Source: Chara braunii (Eukaryota > Streptophyta > Charophyceae > Charales > Characeae). From it: a stretch of DNA of 22,147 bases. A program made the position numbers and the translations under genes. The stretch spans positions 1,368,379 through 1,390,525 of the forward strand of contig BFEA01000049.1 in the NCBI GenBank assembly GCA_003427395.1, read 5' to 3'. Of the stretch, positions 15,576 to 22,147 are shown piece by piece; within the stretch, counting starts at the first letter, position 1; every line of letters starts with the position of its first letter. The notes under the pieces are model-generated. The model saw nothing but the letters and a program-made list of their open reading frames with translations, was not told the origin of the DNA and did not search any database.

Positions 15576-16719
15576 GGACCCCGTCTAGATGGAAACTGTT
15601 GACTGGTGACACACGGCAGCAACTTTGATGCGTGAAACACAGGGTAGGTGTGGAGGTGTGCTGGTATCTCTACTGTGTAGTACGGTCCATCCTCTCTGCC
15701 CTTGACTTCTAGAACTGGCCACGGTCCTCTACATGCGGCCAGTAACTTCCGCGAGATGTTCTCCTCAGGAGCAAACTCTTTCGACTTGACCCAGACCAGG
15801 TCGCCTACCTGAAACTTTGACGGGCGACGGTGCTTATTAGCCTGTTCTATCATTCGGTGCTGGGCCTTCCTGAGCTTCTCAACAACAGTGGCTATCTCTT
15901 TCTCATGTTGTATCGCGAACTCCTTGGTATCGGGCGGTAGCGTGTGAATCTGATCCCGGTTCAATCCTTCAAACGGCCTACGTGGTCTAAAGGACTTGTG
16001 TAACTCGTTGGGAGTGCGACAGGTAGACAAATGTACGTTATTATTGTACGTGCTGGCTACCTTGGGTAACATCTCGTCCCAGTTGATCTGATCGGGTCTA
16101 ATGTACATGCGTAGAACTTGTTGTAGGATCTTGTTCATCTGTTCGATCTTACCGTTAGTCTCTGGATGACGGCCAGACGACATCAGCAACTTTGACTCAT
16201 AGACTCTCACGAGTTCCTGCCAGTTCTGGCTGGTGAAGTGACTATCTCTATCACTAACTATGGACAACGAGACTCCATGTTCACTAACCCAAAAATCGAA
16301 AAACTTCTGGATCACTAACTCTGTGCGTGCCTCTGCAGGCAAGGGAACAAAAATAGCATACTTGCTAAATCTATCAACTACGACCATGACTTGGCTCTTG
16401 CCGTGCCTACTCTTGACACCGGAATCCATAAAGTCAATGGAGACTGAGTCTCCAGGCTGGTTTGGACTAGGCAAGGGTCTGAGAAGACCTAGAGGGGCAC
16501 GCGTAGTAGTTTTGTTCCTTTGTCAGACTTTACAACTGCGGACGTACTCCATGCAGTCGTTTTTCATTCCTGGTCATGTGTACGCGTGCATCAGATTGGC
16601 TAAAGTCTTTTACCAACCAAAGTGTCCATTGCATCATGGCATTCCCCTAGGATCAAACTGCGGATCTCCTCACTGTTGGGAACGCATAGGCGGTCTACTA
16701 CGTTAGTCTTCTCAAATAA
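15572..16719 (-). pseudogene. pol: Element B integrase (broken zinc finger, intact core)
   Basis: The N-terminal part starts LFEKTNVVDRLCVPNSEE and LILGECHDA, then shifts frame near 16635 to GHFGW. Stops interrupt it at 16610 (TAA), 16574 (TGA where A has Trp) and 16523 (TGA where A has the last Cys of the HHCC finger). The core from 16474 is open: SVSIDFMDSGVKSRHGKSQV, SDRDSHFTSQNWQEL and HPETNGKIEQMNK give D14, D75 and E111 (counted from 16474), an intact D-D35-E. A GPY/F-like module (VGDLVWVKSKEFAP, RGPWPVLEVKG, YPVFHASKLLPC) follows. It would insert the cDNA; inactive here because of the N-terminal lesions. Confidence 0.9.
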
Positions 16720-17337
16720 TTACCCCTCTGTAAGGCGGTAATCTGGCTCAGTCTCTGGGGCCTCCTTGACTTTCTTGAGGAGGTCACTATAGATGGGGTC
16801 ATGTGCATATGCCTGTCTAACTTTCTCTTGCAAGTCACTCCCTATGTCCAGATAGTAAACTATAGCTCCAAAGTAGTCTGATCTCCTACTCAGAGCATCC
16901 GCAACTACATTGTACTTGCCCTTAACTGGCTTGAGCTCAAAGTCATATTGGTCTATCTCAGCGGCCCACCTAGTCAACTTAGGTGTCATTTTGGCCTGTG
17001 TCTTCAACCATCTAAGAGTCTCGTGGTCGGAGTACACTTTGAAGTGCCTCCCACGCAGGTAATGCTTCCAGTGCTCTAAAGCCTGCCTAAGAGCGTAGAG
17101 TTCTCTCTCATACGTCGAGGTAGCAACCTTCTCTGAGGGCATCCTCGCTAACATGAACTCTACGGGTCTGCAGCCATTGTCGTCGTCCTGCTGTAACACG
17201 GCGCCTATACCATATTGACGCGCGCTCGTGGTGACGACAAATGGCAAAGACGGATCTGCTACTTTGAGGACAGGGTACTCTATCAACGCGCGTTTTAATT
17301 TCTTGAGCGCAGACGTACAGTCTTTATCCCATTGTCA
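16720..17337 (-). pseudogene. pol: Element B RNase H
   Basis: It continues the RT frame after a single TGA at 17335-17337: QWDKDCTSALKKLKRALIEY, then FVVTTSARQYGIGAVLQQ, STYERELYALRQALEHWKHY, YSDHETLRWLKTQAKMTPK and VADALSRRSDY. The usual first catalytic Asp (TDAS) appears as TTSAR, so one active-site residue may be missing. The Glu in YEREL and the Asp residues in YSDHET and VADALS are present. It ends at TAA 16720, where element A has a Leu codon (NGLLFEK), so this is a point mutation and not the natural end. It would remove template RNA during reverse transcription. Confidence 0.9.
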
Positions 17338-18090
17338 GATTGCCTCTTTCTTGAGCAACCTGCGCAAGGGAGCGGCGGTAGTAGAGAAGTTCCTCACGAA
17401 CTTCCTATAGTAATTAGCTAGGCCTAGGAACGACCGCAACTCTGTCAACGTGCGGGGCGTCGGCCAGTCTCTAATTGCCGCTATCTTGCTGTCCTCTGGC
17501 TTAATGTCATCTCCGTCTAATACGTGGCCCAAGTACAAAACTTGTGTCTTGGCCCACTCGCACTTCTTCGCATTGATCTTGAAGTTAGCTTCTCTCAGCT
17601 TCTCCAAGGCCTGCCTCAAATGACCCTGCTGCTCCTGGAGGGTCCTACTGAAGATTAGGATGTCGTCTAAATATACTACGACGAACCTATCTAACCAAGG
17701 CCTAAACAGATCATTCATATATCGCTGAAATGTCGCTGGCACATTGGTCAGTCCAAAGGGCATCACTATAAACTCATAATGCCCATAACGAGTTCGGAAC
17801 GCAGTCTTATACTGGTCATCATGATGGACCTCTATCTGATGATACCCGGACTTCAAATCTATCTTTGAAAAATACTTACAACCCTGCACCCGATCTAAGA
17901 GATCGTCTATCCTGGGCAGTGGTTCAACATTCTTGACTGTGATAACATTCATACCCCTGTAGTCTATACACATGCGCAACTCTCCTTCCTTCTCGCGGAC
18001 AAATAAAACTGGTGCTCCAAAAGGGGACGGACTGGGCCTAATCCAACCCTTCTCAAGGAGCTCGTCCAACTGCTTGCGTAACTCCTCTTA
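17335..18090 (-). pseudogene. pol: Element B reverse transcriptase
   Basis: The frame after TAA 18088-18090 reads [54 protein letters not shown] (catalytic Asp), [19 protein letters not shown] and [14 protein letters not shown] (YLDD catalytic pair), then [13 protein letters not shown] and [15 protein letters not shown], the usual thumb/connection motifs. This is a full-length RT domain of about 240 residues with intact catalytic residues, bounded by in-frame stops on both sides. It is the best part for phylogenetic placement of the element. Confidence 0.95.
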
Positions 18091-18480
18091 CTCTCTAGGG
18101 GACATCCTGTAGACTACTCCCTTAGGAGTTCTACTGCCAGGCTCTATCTCTATCCTGTTCTGGATCGGCCGCGGCACTACTCCTGTCGGCGGCTCCGCTA
18201 AGTCTTTAAATTCTACCAGCAGCTTGGCGATGGCTGGATCTGTGGAACTATCCCCTTCCTTAGGCTCAGTGACAGGTCTAACATATTCTACAAAGACCTG
18301 ATCCTCTAACTGCTCCTTCACTAATCGCGCGAATGCGGGAGCACTGAGACAGCAATGTGCCAGCGAGTTGTCTACTCCTGACACATGGAACAGACGGGTG
18401 GTCTTAACCTCGCCTGACGGACTAGGGAGCCTACACTCATGCTCTCTCAAGTGGAGTGTGGCCCCTGCTGCCTCTCCCTA
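18088..18480 (-). pseudogene. pol: Element B pol linker between protease and RT
   Basis: In the same frame as protease and RT: after TAG 18478-18480 it reads GEAAGATLHLREHECRLPSP, FARLVKEQLEDQVFVEYVRP, PTGVVPRPIQNRIEIEPGSR and VYRMSPRE before TAA 18088. Element A has NWGDAARANVKMGDHECWLPS here, so the TAG replaces a Trp codon. The stretch ahead of RT (RIEIEPGSRTPKGVVYRMSP) is the usual Gypsy approach to the RT fingers. Confidence 0.88.
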
Positions 18481-19100
18481 ATCCATGCCTAGAACTATGT
18501 CAAACGGAAGGTCATCCTGTACGAGGAGAGTCGGGGAATGGAGAACTTTCTCCACCTTCCCATCTTTCTCGAGGCGAAAGTACGCCTGGACTCCCTCTAC
18601 GTAGTCCTGAACTCGCATCGTGCGGTTGTCTGCGAGGACACTAACTATGGGGTCTTCCAACTTTTGGACTTTCAATCCTAGCCTCAACTTTTTCAGCGCT
18701 CTACGGCTAATATAACTGCGGGTGGCCCCTGAGTCTATAAGGGCCCCTACTCTACTCCTAAACACCTCTACGTCAACTAACACTAGCTGCCCTTTATTGT
18801 CTTTCTTCATTTTGGCCAAGGCAGGCATCCTATCCTTCAATTCCTCTGCCACGCATGTGAGGGACGTGCCTAGAGAGACGCTGACACAAGCAGTCTCTGG
18901 ACAGCTAACTAGGCACGGGCCTGCAACCTTTGCCAAAGGCTCATGTGGTGTGGGAGTTTCCTCTACGCGCGCGCTCGCTTCCCCACATGGCCTAGTAGTA
19001 GGGGCAGTTGCGACCCCTACCGGCGGCTGCCTTTTGACTCTTGGGCAGCCCAACGGGCCTGTCTTTACTTGGGACAATATTTTATGGTATGGGCAGGGTC
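18478..19100 (-). pseudogene. pol: Element B aspartic protease region
   Basis: This frame lies -1 relative to the Gag zinc knuckle and overlaps it by about 35 nt. From 19077 it reads SQVKTGPLGCPRVKRQPPVG, SCPETACVSVSLGTSLTC, then MKKDNKGQLVLVDVEVFRSR and VGALIDSGATRSYISRRALK, with the DSG active site at about 18735. It ends LPFDIVLGMD before TAG 18478. A retropepsin-type fold of about 100 residues fits. It would process Gag-Pol. Confidence 0.9.
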
Positions 19101-20992
19101 ACCACAATAAATGCATTGCCCCTGCTCCATTCGCTGCTGCCAAACTTTCTGGTCCAGGCCCAGATCTTCCCAGGGTCGGCCTTGTGGCCAACCCGGGTGC
19201 CAACCTCCTGACCGTTGAGGTGACCTGCCACCTCCTCTCTGTGGGGACAGACTAGGACCTTGAAGATTCGGCGGGGGACCTTGACCCCTACCCCCGCTTG
19301 ATGGTTTCCTTGACCGCCAACCCCCTGTGTGCCCGATCCTCGGCCTCCCATGGCCTGGCCCCTTTGGCCCTGGCCTCCTCCTCTACCTTGCGGCCTCCCT
19401 CCAACTGCGACAGAAGCATAGGACCTCCCCTGTCCCACGCTACTGTCCTCCTCCTCGAGGCCCCACTCGATCTGACTGTATGGGACCTCACTAGTACCAC
19501 CTTCTTCCAATGTAAGGATCATGTGATCCTTGGCCCTAACCTGGCTAGAGATGGTACGACCTTTCCACTTTTTACCCTTATCCAAGTCCTTATGCCAGAA
19601 AGTGGTAACTAGCATAGACTTCGCCTCATACAGCACCACCTCTCTACTCAACACATCGTATGTCATGGTGGGCTGTTGACTCTTGTCGAAAAAGTGCCCT
19701 CTCAAGGGCTCTCGTATGGCACGATAAAACAATTGGACCAACTTGGTCTCACTAACCCCGTGGTCCTGGACAGCTACCGAGTCGTCCATGGCAGCTTTGA
19801 GTGCTCTCGCACTCCTCCACTGTCATGAATGGATGGTTTGTAGCTTATCGAAGATGCCTCTAGTGACGTCAGCAAACCTCTCGTGCAAGAGTCTGAGGAA
19901 AGTAGTGAGGGTGGTAAGTCTAGAGTATGCGATCATGTTGTGCTCGCAATCTGCTGCACGTGCGAGAGATCTGGCGAAGCTGGCTGCTCAAGGCGTGGAA
20001 GGCAACGAGGACTTGCTCCTCGGGGGCAATATGCTGTAAAGTGTTTATACTAGCCTCCCAGTTATCGAAATTCTCTTCCTTCTTCCCGCTATATGGGTCA
20101 GGGAACTTCAACTTGACTAGCTCTTTGCGGGGGCGAGTCGTGGCCTCTGTTGAGGCCACAACTTTGGCGGTCTTGATAGCGCCAGCGCAGAACTTGTCTA
20201 CGCCATCTCTCAGTCTTCTTACTTCGGCCCCGACGTGGCCCACCACGTCACCCGCAAATTCCCTGAACCCAGATCGCATGGCCTGTAGGGTTACTTCTTG
20301 ACCTTTCCGGGCCTGATGCTCCTCCATCCAGGCCTCACTCAAGATCTCCAAGAAGCCCATCATCTTGTCCAATTTGGCAAAGACTTCTGTCTGGGCCTGC
20401 AACTCTTGCCTGCCGGTTCGTACTCGTTCGACCTCCCCCGCTATCCTGCTGGCTTCCTCCCTCCTTTTCTTCTCCCTCATCATCTTCAGCTTCCACTCCA
20501 ACTTCTTTTCATCCTCTGTAGTCTGGCGTTCCAAGGGATCCTCTATCAAGGCAAGCGCCTCCCTCTCCTCTTGCGGCACATACAGTTGTGCCTCTTCATC
20601 TTCTCCCAAAGATAAATTAGCCACCCATTCGCTTATCTTCTTCTCCCTCCATCTGTCATCCTCCTTCGTGCCACTTACTTCCCCTCTCTCCTCTCTGCAT
20701 CTTCTCTCAAGGGGTTTTTCTTTTCTTCTTCCTCCTCTCTTGCTGCTTCTTCCTCTGCAACCTTCCTCCTTTCTTCCTTCTCTCTTTCTATCAATATCAG
20801 CTTCTCCGTTTGAAGTCTCAACATCTCCTCTTCCAATCTCTTCTTCTTCGCCGCCGCCTCCTCCTCACTGGCTTTTAACTTCGCCTGCTTCAGGAGCTCC
20901 CTCTTCTCTTTCTCTTCTCTCATAAGGGCGGCAATCCGGGCCTGCTCGGCCTCGGAGGGGGCAGTACTCTTCCCAGTATAAGTGTCAACCAT
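19065..20992 (-). pseudogene. gag: Element B gag (broken)
   Basis: The ATG at 20992 lies in a strong context (tccaccATGG). The first frame (MVDTYTGKSTAPSEAEQARI, then K/E-rich coiled coil) ends at 20675, where a 1-nt shift in a G-run leads to SGTKEDDRWREKKISEWVAN and the frame ending at 19920. A capsid-like region follows in another frame: LHERFADVTRGIFDKLQTI, a TGA near 19826, then VSETKLVQLFYRAIREPLRG and WHKDLDKGKKWKGRTI. A Gly/Arg-rich part (19330-19480) and, after one more shift near 19350, the CCHC knuckle CIYCGDPAHTIKYC (19115-19074) close the protein at TAA 19065. Total about 640 codons, long for Gypsy Gag because of the coiled coil. Confidence 0.82.
19074..19115 (-). other. gag: CCHC zinc knuckle of element B Gag
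   Basis: Exact C-x2-C-x4-H-x4-C spacing (CIYCGDPAHTIKYC), preceded by VWQQRMEQGQ. It is not in the longest open frame of the region and is only visible in the neighbouring phase. Confidence 0.9.
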
Positions 20993-21314
20993 GGTGGAAG
21001 GTGCACAACCAGACAATCGGTTCCACTCCTCACCACTTGGGCTCTACTCCTCCTGACTGACTCACCTACTGACTCAATCTAAGACTTACAGAATCCGGAC
21101 AGGATCCTGTCAACTATGGTCACTAGCCTGGACCTACTCTAAGGCTGTCACTACTAGACCTGTTGCTGATCAGGAGCCATTTAAGGAGATCCCCTGTAAC
21201 TCCTCAGGAATTATTTAACATCGCAGATAGGACGACTCGATCAGCTGGTCTCTCAACACTTAGACGACTTGTTGTGCAGCCCACAGCTCAGCTTTCGGGC
21301 CTACCGTGCCACAC

Positions 21315-21347
21315 CGAGCAGCCCGCCGGTCAGTACCGGTCCTTGGG
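21315..21347 (-). promoter_or_regulatory. 33-bp leader block shared with element A
   Basis: On the minus strand it begins cccaaggaccggtactgacc and differs from 8471-8503 at three positions. CCGGT-ACTG-ACCGG can form a small hairpin. It lies about 320 bp upstream of the gag ATG here and about 460 bp upstream in A. Confidence 0.55.
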
Positions 21348-21592
21348 AGGGTTTGTGTCCTCCGAGACAGTCGAGTCGTCAGACACAGTCTTTAGCCCTA
21401 CTCAGTCCGGCAGGGGTTTGGTCAACGAGGCCCTATCCTTCATCCACAGAGTTCCTACACCTAGACAGAAGAGACTCAATGCAGAATGAATAGACAGACA
21501 GACTTGACTCATCAAGTACCACAGGGTGTGTGCACATCCATAGGGCGAGGGGATAGGCTGAAGGCTTGGCGAGAATATATCGGCTCCAGCTT

Positions 21593-21720
21593 GGTCAAAC
21601 TCGTGGTCAATAGTCTTGGTCAACGCCTTGGTCAACGCTTGGTCAACTCCTGCTCAAGCCTGATCAACGCCAGTCAACTCCCGATCAACCCCGGTCAACG
21701 CCCGGTCAACGCCTGATCAA
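21593..21720 (-). repeat. Array of 12 TTGAC-type hexamers with ~11-bp spacing
   Basis: On the minus strand the hexamer TTGACC or TTGACT occurs at plus-strand starts 21593, 21605, 21618, 21630, 21641, 21672, 21693 and 21704. Variants (TTGAGC, TTGATC) fill 21652, 21662, 21683 and 21715. Steps are 10-13 bp, mean about 11.1. TTGAC(C/T) is the W-box core bound by WRKY factors in plants. It may be a cis-regulatory array or simply an 11-bp minisatellite. Confidence 0.85.
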
Positions 21721-21862
21721 CTCTCCCGGTCTATTCCTCCGATCAGCTATGGCTGTCGGCTTCCCTTTCATCGCCACCCTTCTCCTTCCTTCCTCCCTAC
21801 CTCGCCTCCCTTCTATTCACCCCGGCTGTATTCTTTCTCTTTTTTTTTTTTTTTTATCGTCC

Positions 21863-22147
21863 CTCCCTTCNCCTCCTCGACAATGGCTTCTCTCTCCCTT
21901 CTCAGTCTCCTCCTCCGCCTTCTCTTCCAACCTCCTTCGTTCTCTGTGGTCGAGCTCCGCGGCTATGGCCGCCTCTCACTTTGTGGTACTGCACGGCACA
22001 CTTCACAGGTAAGTGACAACCAAACTTGTATCGCTCATCTCTCTCTCTCTCTCTCCCTTCACCTCCTCGACAATGGCTTCTCTCTCCCTTCTCAGTCTCC
22101 TCCTCCGCCTTCTCTTCCAACCTCCTTCGTTCTCTGTGGTCGAGCTC
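21863..22147. repeat. 190-bp tandem duplication running off the right edge
   Basis: 21863-21957 recurs at 22053-22147 (offset 190), identical except that the N at 21871 is A at 22061. The repeated part begins ctcccttc and ends gtggtcgagctc. Between the copies lie the hairpin word (21959-21973) and a (CT)n tract (22035-22054). Plus-strand frames over it are serine/leucine-rich and not credible genes. Confidence 0.9.

Larger units (their letters stand above)
20993..21862 (-). other. Element B leader, noncoding
   Basis: About 870 bp upstream of gag on the minus strand with no convincing gene. It contains the block shared with element A (21315-21347), the TTGAC array (21593-21720) and a T-run on the plus strand (21840-21855). 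No primer-binding site complementary to initiator tRNA was recognised. Confidence 0.55.
14378..22147 (-). mobile_element. Element B: degenerate chromovirus-type Ty3/Gypsy retrotransposon
   Basis: On the minus strand: leader with repeat array (right), gag (20992-19065), protease, RT, RNase H, integrase, chromodomain-like tail (15276) and LTR (15275-14378). The pol order PR-RT-RH-IN is that of Ty3/Gypsy, and the tail after integrase fits chromoviruses. Stops lie at 18478, 18088, 17335 and 16720, three more interrupt the integrase zinc finger, and there are frameshifts near 20676, 19350, 19070, 16635 and 15573. The left LTR begins TG precisely where element A breaks off. The right LTR is not recognisable within the window; the element probably continues past 22147. 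Confidence 0.85.

Noticed and set aside
16260-16706. 148-codon plus-strand frame
   Set aside because: Antisense of the integrase N-terminal region.
18722-19255. 177-codon plus-strand frame
   Set aside because: Antisense of the protease and Gag C-terminus of element B, whose motifs (DSG, CCHC) are clear.
20365-20925. 186-codon plus-strand serine/leucine-rich frame
   Set aside because: Antisense of the charged coiled coil of element B Gag.
21593-21720. CRISPR array
   Set aside because: The unit is about 11 bp with no spacers, in a eukaryotic retroelement leader; it is a minisatellite or binding-site array.
21749-22012. Plus-strand frame at the right edge, starting MAVGFPFIATLLLPSS
   Set aside because: Hydrophobic/serine-rich only because of the pyrimidine-rich strand, includes an N, and overlaps the tandem duplication and retroelement leader.

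Overview
The window looks like eukaryotic nuclear DNA dominated by Ty3/Gypsy (chromovirus-type) retroelements. I see no bacterial operon, rRNA, tRNA or CRISPR array. The lysine/glutamate-rich coiled-coil Gag, the chromodomain-like Pol tail, short introns with CTAAC-like branch sites and many microsatellites suggest a plant-lineage genome. A streptophyte (charophyte) alga such as Chara is my best guess, but that is an inference from style, not a proven assignment.

Layout. Positions 1-6160 are low in gene signal. They hold several local tandem duplications (2-264, 3075-3244, 3543-3650), a (CT)n tract (3255-3311), a pair of GC-rich inverted arms around an AT-rich core (1733-2243), and a few protein-like open stretches that could be exons of unidentified host genes (minus strand near 427-740, 2598-2871 and 3343-3453; plus strand 4226-4699). 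A degenerate ~75-bp tandem repeat fills 6160-6560.

Element A (plus strand, about 6561 to 14377) is an old Ty3/Gypsy copy. It has an LTR-like promoter (TATA at 6888, conserved block 6938-7050), a long leader, a Gag with coiled coil, capsid-like region, RGG box and CCHC zinc knuckle (11926-11967), then protease, reverse transcriptase, RNase H and integrase. It is dead: many stops and frameshifts, a foreign ~0.95-kb stretch inside gag (about 10870-11830), an in-frame loss of about 160 codons that removes the YLDD box, and a break inside the integrase core at 14377.

Element B (minus strand, 14378 to beyond 22147) is a second, related copy in the opposite orientation. Reading leftward it has a leader with an 11-bp-period TTGAC array (21593-21720), gag (20992-19065), protease, RT with intact YLDD, RNase H, integrase with an intact D-D35-E triad, a chromodomain-like tail (15276-15575) and an LTR (to 14378). 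It is broken by at least five in-frame stops in the pol region before the integrase core, and by several frameshifts. Its LTR starts with TG exactly where A stops, so B most simply inserted into A; the rest of A should lie beyond the right edge.

A and B share LTR promoter architecture, a 33-bp leader block, Gag/Pol protein homology and the same -1 frame relation between the zinc knuckle and protease. The most interesting points are the helically phased TTGAC array, the possible two-exon gene fragment captured inside A's gag (10869-11062), the shared -1 gag/pol arrangement, and the 190-bp tandem duplication containing the single N at the right edge. I found no convincing new defence or enzymatic system.
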